From Paracoccus kondratievae (GTDB lineage: Bacteria > Pseudomonadota > Alphaproteobacteria > Rhodobacterales > Rhodobacteraceae): 64,000 nt of DNA. Position numbers and translations under genes: made by a program. Shown piece after piece: positions 7,437 to 15,655 of this stretch. The DNA lies in the NCBI RefSeq assembly GCF_009301415.1, contig NZ_CP045072.1, positions 1,541,001-1,605,000 on the forward strand, read 5' to 3'. The notes under the pieces are model-generated. The model worked only from the letters and a program-made list of their open reading frames with translations, ran no database searches and was not told where the DNA came from. Within the stretch, counting starts at the first letter, position 1; the number at the start of each line of letters is the position of its first letter.

Positions 7437-8306
7437 TCACTTCTCCATTGTGACGAGTTTGGATTTTGCCCACCCGGAAAGGGCAAGCAGCTGTTCGGCA
7501 GCGCCCGGCATGCCGTCATCGCCAGCGCTCGGCCTGGCGGTTAAAGCCTTGATCGCGGCGCGGCGCTCCGAGCGGGTCATCCCGCCGCGCATCAGCGCTG
7601 CCTCGATTTTCGCGAAGGTCTTGGTCTGAGATGCCTGTGCCTTGGCATCATGCGATGCCTCAACGGCATCGGACGCCAGCAAACCATCAGCAAAGCGCTG
7701 CTCGACCGCCGTTCGGCCCGAAATCCAGGTCTCACGATCCATCATCTTGCCGATCTCGCCGGCATCGAGGCCAGTTCTGGTCGCATAGAGGTCGGCCATG
7801 GTCTCATCAAATGCGCCCAGCTGGGCAGCAACCGTGCCCAGCTCATGCCGGTCGCCAATCGCGAATACCCAGGCGTTATGGATCATCAGGAACCCGGCGC
7901 GAGCCATCTCGACCCGATCCCCTGCCATGGCGATGATCGAGGCCGCGGAGGCAGCGAGACCAACGACACGCACGGTCACGGCGCTGCTATGCCCGCGCAG
8001 CATGTTATAGATCGCCAGACCCTCGAACATATCGCCGCCGGGGCTGTTGATATTGACGATCACCTCGCGATCGCCGGCCGACCGCAGCAATGCGCCGATC
8101 TGCCTGGAGGTGACGCCACCGTCCCATGTCTCGCCAATCACATCGAGAACATTGATCACGAAGGGATCTGTAGCGCCGACCGCGTCGGCACGAGCACGCA
8201 ACTCGGGCCGCCACCGATCGATGGCGTTAGGGGTCGGAGCGCACTCAGCGCGTACGTCATCAGGCCGCACACCGAAATGCACGGCCGGCATATGGTTCTT
8301 GGCCAT
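7437..8306 (-). CDS. Prohead protease, ClpP-type (S14)
   Basis: The start at ATG 8306 (MAKNHMPAVH) has GGGGA upstream and gives 289 residues. The central domain is ClpP-like: 'VIVNINSPGGDMFEGLAIYN' at about 82-101, the nucleophile Ser in 'GLAASAAS' (S120), His in 'MIHNAW' (H143), and Asp in 'MMDRETW' (D190), so the catalytic triad is intact. The C-terminal 60 residues are helical and basic. It matures the capsid by cutting the scaffold domain. Gene order with portal and capsid supports this over a housekeeping ClpP. Confidence 0.94.
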   Translation of the reverse strand: MAKNHMPAVHFGVRPDDVRAECAPTPNAIDRWRPELRARADAVGATDPFVINVLDVIGETWDGGVTSRQIGALLRSAGDREVIVNINSPGGDMFEGLAIYNMLRGHSSAVTVRVVGLAASAASIIAMAGDRVEMARAGFLMIHNAWVFAIGDRHELGTVAAQLGAFDETMADLYATRTGLDAGEIGKMMDRETWISGRTAVEQRFADGLLASDAVEASHDAKAQASQTKTFAKIEAALMRGGMTRSERRAAIKALTARPSAGDDGMPGAAEQLLALSGWAKSKLVTMEK

Positions 8307-8308
8307 CG

Positions 8309-9550
8309 TTATTTCCCCTTGAGAATCTGGTCCATGGGCTTCATCGCGCCCTGCATCCACAGCAGGTCCGCCGCACCGCCCTCACGCTCGATGTTCAGCT
8401 TGTCACGCGCCTCATCGGGCTTCATCACCCCGGTCGAGACCATGGCGCGGATGAACTCGGCTTTCGCCTTGCTGTCCATCTGCAGCATCGCCTCGCGGTT
8501 GAACTCGGCATAGATCTCGCGCTGATCTCGCAGCGGGATCAGCTGCTTGCGGATACGCTGTTCCACTTTCTTCAGGACCGGGTTGATGCCGAGCTGCATC
8601 CACGAGATGAATATCTGCTCGACCCCGGTGCCCCACATGGTCTGCCCCTCGGCGGCATGGCCGATGACGATTGGCGGCACCCCGAACCAGCGGCAGACTT
8701 CCTCGATCGAGAAGCGCCGGGTTTCCAGCATCTGGGCATCGTCTGGGTTCAGCATCAGCTGCTGAAAATCCATCCCAGCTTCAAGGATAAGAAGTTTCCC
8801 GGCCCGGCTGGAACCGACATAATTCTCCATCAGCGCCTGCAATTGCGCCCGCTGATCATCCTGAATGCGTTGATTTGCCTTGAGCACACCTGACGCCTGC
8901 ATGCCCGCCCCGAACATCCGCGCCGACGCCTCATCGGCAGCCATCGCAGCTCCGAGTGATTGCGTTCCCCAGCGGATGGGGGACATGCCCTCATCACCAC
9001 CGAATCCCCAGCCGCGCAGATGGAACATGTCGCTGCGCCTGACAATGCGCGCTTTGGACGTGCCACGGTCGCGCACCTCATAGGCCAGTTCGTTGGTGAC
9101 CTTGTTGCGAAACGGGCTGACCTGCGTCGACGGGATCGGCAGCAACGCAATTGGTCGGCCGTTCAGCCAGTCAATCTCGGCATAGGCATTGCCGGTGGTG
9201 AGCATCCACGAGAACATGCCCTCCCAAAACTCGACCGGGGTCTGATCCTCGTTCGGAGACAAGGTCAGCAGGTCGGACAGCGACCCGCCCTGACGCTCCC
9301 TGCCCCTGGCCGTCTTGCGATAGACATCGAGCGGCAGAGAAGCCATGGCCTGCGCACTGCGCACGATGCAGGCCCAGACAGCCGAGATTGTCAGCGCCGC
9401 TGACAGGGTGACGGTTTTACCCGAGGCGTTGGCGGCCACATAATAGCCGAGGTCGCCGCCTTGCAGGGTCAGGCGCTGATCCTTGGTCAGACCAGACAGC
9501 GCCGCCATGGGGCGACCATAGCGATCAACAATGCCATGCGGGCGGTCCAT
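8309..9550 (-). CDS. Phage portal protein, HK97 family
   Basis: A 413-residue protein with the HK97-type portal signature: 'LTISAVWACIVRSAQAMASL' early, 'MFHLRGWGFGG' in the clip region, 'EVCRWFGVPPIVIGH' and a long C-terminal helical part. Twelve copies form the ring through which DNA enters and leaves the head. It is separated from the terminase stop codon by one base and is followed two bases later by the protease, so all three are co-translated. Confidence 0.95.
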   Translation of the reverse strand: MDRPHGIVDRYGRPMAALSGLTKDQRLTLQGGDLGYYVAANASGKTVTLSAALTISAVWACIVRSAQAMASLPLDVYRKTARGRERQGGSLSDLLTLSPNEDQTPVEFWEGMFSWMLTTGNAYAEIDWLNGRPIALLPIPSTQVSPFRNKVTNELAYEVRDRGTSKARIVRRSDMFHLRGWGFGGDEGMSPIRWGTQSLGAAMAADEASARMFGAGMQASGVLKANQRIQDDQRAQLQALMENYVGSSRAGKLLILEAGMDFQQLMLNPDDAQMLETRRFSIEEVCRWFGVPPIVIGHAAEGQTMWGTGVEQIFISWMQLGINPVLKKVEQRIRKQLIPLRDQREIYAEFNREAMLQMDSKAKAEFIRAMVSTGVMKPDEARDKLNIEREGGAADLLWMQGAMKPMDQILKGK

Positions 9551-9551
9551 G

Positions 9552-11255
9552 TCAGATCACCATGATCGGATCGGACAGAAAGCCCCCGAGCGATGCGGGG
9601 GCCTGCGGGTTATTGAACATCAGCATTGCCGCATCGAACGCCGCCATCAGGGGATCGATTTTCGCGGCGCCGGAGGCTTGCTTGGTCACCATGTAGTTGC
9701 TCCCCTTGAGTTCCTGTTTTGCGTTGCCAACCGCCCAGTTCATGATTGGCTGATCGGCGTGCAGCAGCCGACGCGACTCAAGCTTCAGCGGCATGGTCGA
9801 AATCGCCGTCTGCAGCTTCCACCCCTGCTGGACCGCCTGAACAAGCGGCGAGGTCATACCCATCGCCTCAAGCGCATCAAAGAGCAGCGCGATACCGGCA
9901 GCATCGAGGCCGATACCGCCCGCCTCTGGCAAAAGCCCGGCCTGCCGCACCCGGTCACAGATTTCCGCCGCCTCGGCCGCCTGTTGCTCGGGTGTAGCTG
10001 CAACCCGCAGATCGCCGTCCAGCTCAAATCCCCGCAACGCATCGGCGATCTGGGGGCGGGCCTTGAACACAGTCTCCCGCGCCCAGGCCCGCACCCACAG
10101 CAGCCATGCCTTGTCGCGCGCGCGACGCCCGATAACCGCGAGCGCAGCAAGGTCATCCGCGCCGCCCCAGTCCACGCCGATCGTGCAAACTTCGCTCTCA
10201 TCAAGCAGCCGCTCGAGCGTCAGCCCGCTGACCGCCGCCGATTCCCAATGCACCGCCCCGGACCATGCGTCACCGCCGAGACCGACACCGATCTCGATGT
10301 TGAGGTGCTGACTGGCCCAGATCTGCTCCGCCTCTTTCGAGACCCGCCCGTTGTTCTCATAGTCATCCTCAAGCGCCTGTTCGTCGATCGACAGGCCGAG
10401 GTTCGGCAGGACCAGATGCCAGTTGTCCCGATCGCGCCAGAATTTTTCATCACGCTGCAGGCTCTCCGGAAACTCGTAGAGCACCGGCAGCATGATCGGG
10501 CTTTTGCCGCCCTTGCCGTCGCGAATGGCCCGCGCCTTCTTCAGCTCGGACTTCCAGATCCCGGTCGGCATCTCATCGGACTGGGTGGTGATCATCAGCA
10601 CCTTGCCCCGGACCTTGGTGATACCGCCGCCGCGGATCTGCTGCATGACCTTTGCGGCCTTGGCCTTTTTGCCCAGCTCGTGCAGCTCATCGATGATGGT
10701 CAGCACCGGGATTTCCCCGGTGACAATCGTGGTGTCGAAGGTCTTGACCTCCAGCTTCGACCCGGTCTTGCGGCGCGTCACGGTCTTGAGGTGATCCTGC
10801 ACCCTGAAGATCAGCTTCAGCTTATCATCAAGGGAGATCATCCCCTGCGCCTGCTCAAAGCATCTCTCGGAGATATTCTGGCTTGGCCCCACCAACAGCA
10901 TCTGCCGGTTCGGCGCTTCCTCCATGTAGAGCGCTGTCAAACCGAGTGCCGCCACATATGTGGACTTGGAATTCTTCTTCGGGACCATGCAGAGCAGTTC
11001 CCAGACCAGCTCGCGATGCGTGTCGGGATCCTCACTCGCGAAAAACACCACCAGGATGGTCTTGAACCAGTCCCCGCACGCTTCGGCCATCGGCGGATTG
11101 CCCGGAACATCCGGCAGCCGGAGCCGGTTGAAAAACGCCAGCACCCGCGCAGCCTTTGCCTCATTGACAGGGACATCTGCGATCGGCACCTCGCCCGCCT
11201 GAAGCTTTTCCCACCAATCCGGGCAGGCAAAGCGGGGCAGATCAGTGACGGACAT
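9552..11255 (-). CDS. terL: Terminase large subunit
   Basis: A 567-residue packaging motor of the HK97/phi1 terminase type. The ATPase domain has a Walker A variant 'VPKKNSKST' (91-99) and Walker B 'VLTIIDELHE' (D189, E190). The nuclease domain has the first metal-binding Asp in 'GVDWGGADD' (D362), 'GLDAAGI' as the second motif, and 'KIDPLMAAFDAAM' near the end. It cuts the concatemer and drives DNA into the prohead. The gene overlaps the small subunit by 14 bases. Confidence 0.96.
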   Translation of the reverse strand: MSVTDLPRFACPDWWEKLQAGEVPIADVPVNEAKAARVLAFFNRLRLPDVPGNPPMAEACGDWFKTILVVFFASEDPDTHRELVWELLCMVPKKNSKSTYVAALGLTALYMEEAPNRQMLLVGPSQNISERCFEQAQGMISLDDKLKLIFRVQDHLKTVTRRKTGSKLEVKTFDTTIVTGEIPVLTIIDELHELGKKAKAAKVMQQIRGGGITKVRGKVLMITTQSDEMPTGIWKSELKKARAIRDGKGGKSPIMLPVLYEFPESLQRDEKFWRDRDNWHLVLPNLGLSIDEQALEDDYENNGRVSKEAEQIWASQHLNIEIGVGLGGDAWSGAVHWESAAVSGLTLERLLDESEVCTIGVDWGGADDLAALAVIGRRARDKAWLLWVRAWARETVFKARPQIADALRGFELDGDLRVAATPEQQAAEAAEICDRVRQAGLLPEAGGIGLDAAGIALLFDALEAMGMTSPLVQAVQQGWKLQTAISTMPLKLESRRLLHADQPIMNWAVGNAKQELKGSNYMVTKQASGAAKIDPLMAAFDAAMLMFNNPQAPASLGGFLSDPIMVI

Positions 11256-11724
11256 CGCCCCTGGTCTCCAGGTCGAGCTCCTTCATCAGCTCGGCATCGG
11301 CATCAAGCGCCAGAACCTCATCAAGAACCTTCTTGCCCAGCTTCGCTTTCGGCTCTGGCTGTTCCTTGGGCTTTGAGGCATATGCCCGCTCTGCCTCCAT
11401 CTGGTCGAAACGATCCAGCAACCGGTCGACCTGACGCATGGCACCGACATTGCCGCATTGCGCGGCGGTGATTGCCAGCTCAAGGCGGCGCGCATCGAGC
11501 ATGTCGCGCGCCACCGACCGCAGCTTCAGCTCATGAAAAAAATTACGCCGAAATGTCGGCAGCGACATCTGCAGAACAGAAGCGATCCGCTCATTGGACC
11601 AGCCGACCGCCAACAAAGCCTTGACTTTATTGCGTTCTTCCAATGTCGCGACCCGGCGCGGACGGCCGGGCTTACCGGTCCCCGGATCAACGGGGTTCCC
11701 GAACAGGTCGAAAACCTCTTCCAT
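11242..11724 (-). CDS. terS: Terminase small subunit-like DNA-binding protein
   Basis: From ATG 11724 (MEEVFDLFG) it encodes 160 residues. An N-terminal helix-turn-helix with 'GRPRRVATLEERNKVKALL' and 'WSNERIASVLQMSLPTFRR' is followed by helices and a Lys/Glu-rich C-terminus, the layout of small terminase subunits that select phage DNA for packaging. The overlap with terL supports it. GGAG lies 11 bases before the start, slightly far, so the true start is not fully certain. The specificity of binding cannot be read from sequence. Confidence 0.82.
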   Translation of the reverse strand: MEEVFDLFGNPVDPGTGKPGRPRRVATLEERNKVKALLAVGWSNERIASVLQMSLPTFRRNFFHELKLRSVARDMLDARRLELAITAAQCGNVGAMRQVDRLLDRFDQMEAERAYASKPKEQPEPKAKLGKKVLDEVLALDADAELMKELDLETRGDVRH

Positions 11725-11870
11725 CAGAAAAAAATCTCCAAGTGAGGGGGACGCGGGTCCTGGGCCAACCACCCCGCTGACTTTTGACCCACCCCCCCCC
11801 TTTTCAGGGTCCGAGGGGTCGATCCGCCCGGTTTTCGGGCATCTCGGTCCGGATCGGCCCGATTTCGAGG
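11725..11870. other. Non-coding gap before terS with a C9 run; possible packaging-site region
   Basis: This 146-base gap between an unknown gene and terS has a run of nine C (11792-11800) flanked by T and A, then a stretch rich in GATC/GGCC short repeats near 11820-11870. No gene is seen. HK97-type phages with a terminase-linked HNH protein normally have their cos site near terS, so this gap is a candidate; no single-strand end sequence can be recognised. Confidence 0.35.
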
Positions 11871-12215
11871 TCAGATCCGGGAAGCGCGGTTTGCCGCCAC
11901 CAGCTCGATGCTTGCCGCCATCAGCTCGATGCGAGATAGAAGCTGGCGGGGGCAGTATTTCCGCACATCTGCGGTGATGATGATCGGCAGGCTGGCGCCC
12001 GTCAGGCGATGAATGACATCTCGCGCGCCCATCGAGACCAGAACCGTCCGATCCGCAACCTCACGCCCCCTGTGGATTATGATCCCATCTCGATAGAAAC
12101 GAGCCAACTCCCATGTCATCACCACCACGACGCTACCGCTATCCGGCAAGGCATCCACCTCACGCGCATAGCGAACACTGGCCGGATACCAAGGGCCATA
12201 AAGACCATCATACAT
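11871..12215 (-). CDS. Phage protein of unknown function (114 aa) between HNH and terS
   Basis: It starts with ATG 12215 overlapping the 3' end of the HNH gene by eight bases and encodes 114 residues beginning MYDGLYGPWYPASVRYA. The sequence is protein-like, with alternating strands and helices ('SGSVVVVMTWELARFY', 'ASLPIIITADVRKY'), no membrane segment and no recognised motif. Coupling with the HNH gene suggests a role near packaging or DNA ends; that is inference. I do not recognise the family. Confidence 0.62.
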   Translation of the reverse strand: MYDGLYGPWYPASVRYAREVDALPDSGSVVVVMTWELARFYRDGIIIHRGREVADRTVLVSMGARDVIHRLTGASLPIIITADVRKYCPRQLLSRIELMAASIELVAANRASRI

Positions 12216-12561
12216 GACGGCGCTCCTCGCGCTGCTTGTCCCGGTTGTGACACGTTGAGCACAGGCATTGCAGATTGAGGGGGTCGAAGAACAGGCCGCG
12301 ATCGCCACGATGCGGCAGCTTGTGGTCGGCGACCATGTCGGACGCCCGGGGGCTGCGCGATACAAACCCGCAACGGACACAGGTGAAGCGCGCTGCCTCA
12401 AGGCATGACCAGCGCAGCCGCTGCCACTCGGCAGTCTTATACCACCGACGCCAATGCACCGTCTGGTCACGCCGCCGCAGCCGATCAGGACCCTCGCCCG
12501 CAGTCGCTATGCGCGGCGCGGCCTTGGCAAACCGGGCTGGCGCAGCCTGAAGCCTGCCCAT
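12208..12561 (-). CDS. HNH endonuclease
   Basis: The 117-residue protein starts at ATG 12561 with GAGG six bases upstream. It has a typical HNH finger: zinc cysteines C61 and C64 in 'CVRC', the catalytic His in 'VADHKLP' (H80), Asn in 'PLNLQCL' (N96) and the second zinc pair 'CSTC' (C101, C104) followed by His. Small HNH proteins beside terminase are needed for specific cos cleavage in HK97-type phages, so this is probably part of packaging and not a free-standing mobile nuclease. Confidence 0.9.
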   Translation of the reverse strand: MGRLQAAPARFAKAAPRIATAGEGPDRLRRRDQTVHWRRWYKTAEWQRLRWSCLEAARFTCVRCGFVSRSPRASDMVADHKLPHRGDRGLFFDPLNLQCLCSTCHNRDKQREERRHV

Positions 12562-12603
12562 CGTTACCTCGCAGTCGCTGTTTGAGATGTGCCGAAACGA
12601 GAA

Positions 12604-12633
12604 GCGCCCGCAAGGGATGATCCCAGCGGGCGC
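12604..12633 (-). terminator. Probable rho-independent terminator of the replication operon
   Basis: On the minus strand GCGCCCGC and GCGGGCGC form an 8-base-pair stem with a 14-base loop, followed by TTCTCGTTTC. It sits between the 13.4 kb gene and the HNH gene, so it could separate early and packaging transcripts. Confidence 0.55.
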
Positions 12634-12679
12634 AATTCTGGATGATGGCAATATTGATAGGTCCGTGAGGGATAGCGGG

Positions 12680-13423
12680 TCAAGTGGGTTTATCGCTCGG
12701 CACACCACCATAGCCTTGCATCCGGTCCAGAGCGGCACCTAACGCCGCAATCAGCTTCTTGACATTCTTCCCATCAGCCGCCCATCCATGGCGCTTCAGG
12801 ACAGCCCTGAACGAATAGCCATGCAGGCAGATGTCATCCACCAGCGCGCGATCCGGGATCGGGCGCGCCTCAGCCCCGCCTCGCTGGGATGGCCGCACCC
12901 GCCGCACCGCCAAAGCAACACCGTTACCGATCCGTTGCCGCAGCCACTCGATCCGCTGTCCCTCGGCAATGAATGCGTCGATGAACTCGCCACCACCTGA
13001 CGGGCCAGAAGCTCGGCGCGCCTCAAGGCTGGCGCAGCGCATACCGCCCGCATCGTGCCGCTCGACCAGATCGCGATAGAGCCGGGCGACATTGACCTGC
13101 CCCTTGGTGAACGGCGGCTGGCAAGGCTGGCCATCCTTGTCCTTCCGTCTGGCAGCCTTGCGGTCCAGCACGTCAAATATGTCGGCCGATTTCGCTGCAT
13201 TGAAACCGCGCCATCCTGTCAACTCGATCTTGTAACCATCCGCCGATTTCTCATCCGGCATGATCACATGCGGGACAAAGGCCACCTGCGGCCCGCGAGC
13301 CGGGGCGACCGGGATGCTTGGCCCGCATCCCTCGACCGGGGTCGCCATTTCAATGATCCGCGCAATCCGCTCTTGCTCGGCGAGACGCCGCGCCGCGCCC
13401 GCCTCGCTATCGAATACCGTCAT
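12680..13423 (-). CDS. Conserved phage protein, unknown function, possible DNA-binding C-terminus
   Basis: Start chosen at ATG 13423, which overlaps the stop of the preceding gene as ATGA; product 247 residues. The N-terminal half is variable. The segment 'GQVNVARLYRDLVERHDAGG' and the C-terminus 'HGYSFRAVLKRHGWAADGKN' are helical and look like a winged or helix-turn-helix fold of the kind seen in alphaproteobacterial regulators (DUF6456-like layout, weak). Position at the end of the replication operon, before packaging genes, would suit a late-gene regulator. No enzyme motif is seen. Confidence 0.65.
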   Translation of the reverse strand: MTVFDSEAGAARRLAEQERIARIIEMATPVEGCGPSIPVAPARGPQVAFVPHVIMPDEKSADGYKIELTGWRGFNAAKSADIFDVLDRKAARRKDKDGQPCQPPFTKGQVNVARLYRDLVERHDAGGMRCASLEARRASGPSGGGEFIDAFIAEGQRIEWLRQRIGNGVALAVRRVRPSQRGGAEARPIPDRALVDDICLHGYSFRAVLKRHGWAADGKNVKKLIAALGAALDRMQGYGGVPSDKPT

Positions 13424-13992
13424 TGTGCCTGCCCTTCCGCAATTTCGCGACAGCGTTGGATCAAGGCTATCCGGCGGTCCCGCCATTCCCGGTCAACCGG
13501 ACCAAGCTCTTCGCCGCGCGCAAGATCTGCATCGAGGTTTCGCATGCGCCGCACCGCACTGGCAGCAGCGTCCCGGACAGCGTTGAGCGCCCATGTGCCC
13601 GGCCATCGCCGGGTCTTTCGCAACTCGGCCAGAAGTTCAGGGGCCCAACCCTCGGCCAGCGCAGTTTTCCCGCACTCATGTGCAAAAACCGCCCTGATCA
13701 ACGGCGAGGCACCGTCACCCGGAGGCTGGATATCCGCCGCCCATGACAGGATCAGGTTAGCGATCGGGAACCGATCACGGTCCTTCCCGCCCGGATTGGC
13801 GGCGACCTGCTCTTCCAGCGCCATCAGACTGGCCTCCGACATATAGGCCAGCCGGGCGCACATATCCCTGATCATCTCTTCAAACCCGGCGACGGTCAGC
13901 GTCGTCGGCTTCGCCAGCCCTCTTTTCTTCAGCGGCTCGACCAGCAACCGCATCACCCGCTTTTCGCCTTGGGCCTGTTCCTCGCTGTTCAT
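13420..13992 (-). CDS. Phage protein of unknown function (190 aa)
   Basis: A 190-residue, mostly helical protein with many Arg, Ala and Glu residues, no membrane segment and no recognised catalytic motif. Basic helices with 'TWALNAVRDAAASAVRRMRN' could suggest nucleic-acid contact. It is the first gene after the 183-base candidate origin and overlaps the next gene by four bases. The function is unknown; replication or regulation is only inferred from neighbours. Confidence 0.65.
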   Translation of the reverse strand: MNSEEQAQGEKRVMRLLVEPLKKRGLAKPTTLTVAGFEEMIRDMCARLAYMSEASLMALEEQVAANPGGKDRDRFPIANLILSWAADIQPPGDGASPLIRAVFAHECGKTALAEGWAPELLAELRKTRRWPGTWALNAVRDAAASAVRRMRNLDADLARGEELGPVDREWRDRRIALIQRCREIAEGQAQ

Positions 13993-14022
13993 TCCGTCAC
14001 CCTTTTCCCCAGCAATTGCGAC

Positions 14023-14165
14023 TTATCCACAGGTCCGGCCGGTGCATCTTCCGCGTCGGGCCTCTGTCTTTTTCTTTGTCTCTGTCTCTGTCCTTATCGT
14101 CGGGGACAGTCTCAGAGTGTCCCCAGACTGTCTTGAAGTGTCCCCGGGGACAGTGTCAGGACAGT
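14023..14165. other. Candidate phage replication origin or regulatory repeat region
   Basis: Between two minus-strand genes lies a perfect DnaA box TTATCCACA (14023-14031), a pyrimidine-rich tract with tandem TCTCTG units (about 14066-14098) and repeats of GGGGACA or its complement TGTCCCC at 14102-14108, 14118-14124, 14139-14145 and 14146-14152. The last two form the perfect 14-base palindrome TGTCCCCGGGGACA. The neighbouring gene looks like a replication protein. The region could be an origin, an operator or both. Confidence 0.45.
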
Positions 14166-14175
14166 TCGGAAGCTC

Positions 14176-14799
14176 TCAGCCGCTCTGCCGCTTGCGCAGG
14201 TTCAGCTGCAGAGAATGGTTCATCCACGCCCCGATGCCGCGTTCGATCCATTCAGCAGAGCGGTACTCACACCCCTGCGACTGCAGCCAGCCGTCAATCC
14301 AAAGGACCGCCCCGTCTTTCGTGGCAAGATCGGCGTTAATCCCGGCCATGCAGGACCGCAGCCGCTGGAGCCGTTTTTTCGTGCTGGCCGCCTCGCTTCG
14401 CGCCCGGTGATCCTCCCGCCGCGCGATCGCTTCCTTCAGCGACCGCAGAACCATCGGATGAGACAGGCGGATTTCGTCGCCGCACCGAACCGGCACCCAC
14501 TTATGCAACGGCCCAAACTCAAGCCGGCAGAGCTGGCGGAAATGAGCCGGATCTACGAACAACATCTTGGCAAGCAGATCGCAGTCGTTCGGCAATGTTC
14601 CGACCGGCGCTTGATCATATGAGATATTGATCAGATCAAAAAACAGCGCCCGACACTCAGCCGTGCCCCTTAACCGCATGTCACTGTTGAGCCACCGGCG
14701 ACGCTCCCAAGCCATGAAATAGTGGCTATCGAGTCGATCCTCGACGGTGAGAGGATAGTCCTCTAGTTCGTTGGTCGGCACCACATGAAAGGCGTTCAC
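14176..14799 (-). CDS. Probable phage replication-initiation type protein (DUF1376-like)
   Basis: A 207-residue protein. Residues 40-100 carry a pattern seen in phage replisome proteins of the DUF1376 type: an aromatic N-terminal region, 'ALFFDLINISYDQAPVGTLP', 'NDCDLLAKMLFVDPAHF' and a basic C-terminal half with repeated Arg/Lys helices. It lies just upstream of the DnaA-box/repeat region, so it may bind there to recruit host helicase. The similarity is partial and the call is tentative. It is coupled to the preceding small gene by ATGA. Confidence 0.6.
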   Translation of the reverse strand: MNAFHVVPTNELEDYPLTVEDRLDSHYFMAWERRRWLNSDMRLRGTAECRALFFDLINISYDQAPVGTLPNDCDLLAKMLFVDPAHFRQLCRLEFGPLHKWVPVRCGDEIRLSHPMVLRSLKEAIARREDHRARSEAASTKKRLQRLRSCMAGINADLATKDGAVLWIDGWLQSQGCEYRSAEWIERGIGAWMNHSLQLNLRKRQSG

Positions 14800-15005
14800 T
14801 GCTCAGCCCTCCCGGTAACGTCGCCTCTGGTGCGACGGTCGATGCGTTGAAATTTCGGTCCCGAGAGGATTCGCGCCGCCACGCGCACCACATCGGCATG
14901 AGTGATCGGCTCTGGCAGCGCCAGAAGTTCATCACGAACATCGCGAACCCCATCACGACCGCCCTTGCGGTACGCGTTTCCGTGCCGGTCCCGATGCGTT
15001 CTCAT
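14796..15005 (-). CDS. Small basic phage protein of unknown function (69 aa)
   Basis: The 69-residue, strongly charged protein (many Arg and Asp) begins MRTHRDRHGNAYRKGGRDG and contains a helix 'THADVVRVAARILSG'. It overlaps both neighbours by four bases (ATGA), which argues for a real gene in the coupled early operon. No family is recognised. The basic N-terminus could bind nucleic acid; this is not shown. Confidence 0.6.
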   Translation of the reverse strand: MRTHRDRHGNAYRKGGRDGVRDVRDELLALPEPITHADVVRVAARILSGPKFQRIDRRTRGDVTGRAEQ

Positions 15006-15655
15006 GAAAGCACCCGCTCGATCATCCCGGCGGGCTCGTTTGGATAATCGGAGTCGCGCTCAAGTTCCTTGCGGCACGGCGCGATCCAGCCGAACCGGCA
15101 GGTGTGCGCGGCACTCTTGTCCCAGACCAGCCAGGAATAGGCCGTGGCCGTGCTGCCCGTAGGTGACAGCCGCCCCTTGTGCATCACCACGCGCTCGGTG
15201 AATTGCAGGATATCGGTTGGAGGGCAGAGGCTGAAAAGCCGCTGATACCGTCCGACGCCCTCGGTGAAGGCGCTTCGGACGATCACTCCCACCCCCTTTT
15301 CGCTGGTATCCAGCGCGCGGGCGATGAATTGCTCGGCCAGCCTGAATGGCGGATTGGTGATAGTCCAGTCCACCCGGCCCGGAATTTCCATGCCGATGAA
15401 ATCGCGGACAGGAAAACCGACCCCGTAGTCATGCACGTCAGACGCATCGACATCGGCAAAGTACTCTCGCAACGGCGCGACCATATAGCCCCGATTCGCT
15501 GCGGGTTCGCGGCAGAGCAGATGGCTCAGAGCTTCGACGCCACCAAGCCACTGACACAGCGCCCGCGTTGCCCAAGGCGGGGTCGGGAAATCATCTAGGC
15601 TGTGATGGGGCTCGACACGCTGCTGCATGACAGCGGCGCTGCGGTTCTGGTTCAT
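15002..15655 (-). CDS. DNA adenine methyltransferase-like phage protein
   Basis: The 217-residue protein has the phage N6-adenine methyltransferase layout: an N-terminal 'DDFPTPPWATRAL' segment, a SAM-binding loop variant 'EPAANRGYMVAPL' (residues 50-62), and the catalytic 'NPPF' motif at 101-104. A C-terminal recognition part follows. The second Gly of the usual FxGxG loop is replaced, so activity may be altered. No restriction endonuclease gene is present, so the likely role is protection or regulation of phage DNA. Confidence 0.78.
   Translation of the reverse strand: MNQNRSAAVMQQRVEPHHSLDDFPTPPWATRALCQWLGGVEALSHLLCREPAANRGYMVAPLREYFADVDASDVHDYGVGFPVRDFIGMEIPGRVDWTITNPPFRLAEQFIARALDTSEKGVGVIVRSAFTEGVGRYQRLFSLCPPTDILQFTERVVMHKGRLSPTGSTATAYSWLVWDKSAAHTCRFGWIAPCRKELERDSDYPNEPAGMIERVLS

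Noticed and set aside
5690..7453. Long plus-strand open frame of 587 codons
   Set aside because: It is antisense to the capsid and neighbouring genes, lacks a ribosome site, and its protein is His/Arg/Gly-rich without family features, as expected from high-GC reverse frames.
9531..11471. Long plus-strand open frame of 646 codons
   Set aside because: It mirrors the terminase large subunit, whose motifs are complete on the minus strand; the reverse protein is low in complexity and has no recognised domain.
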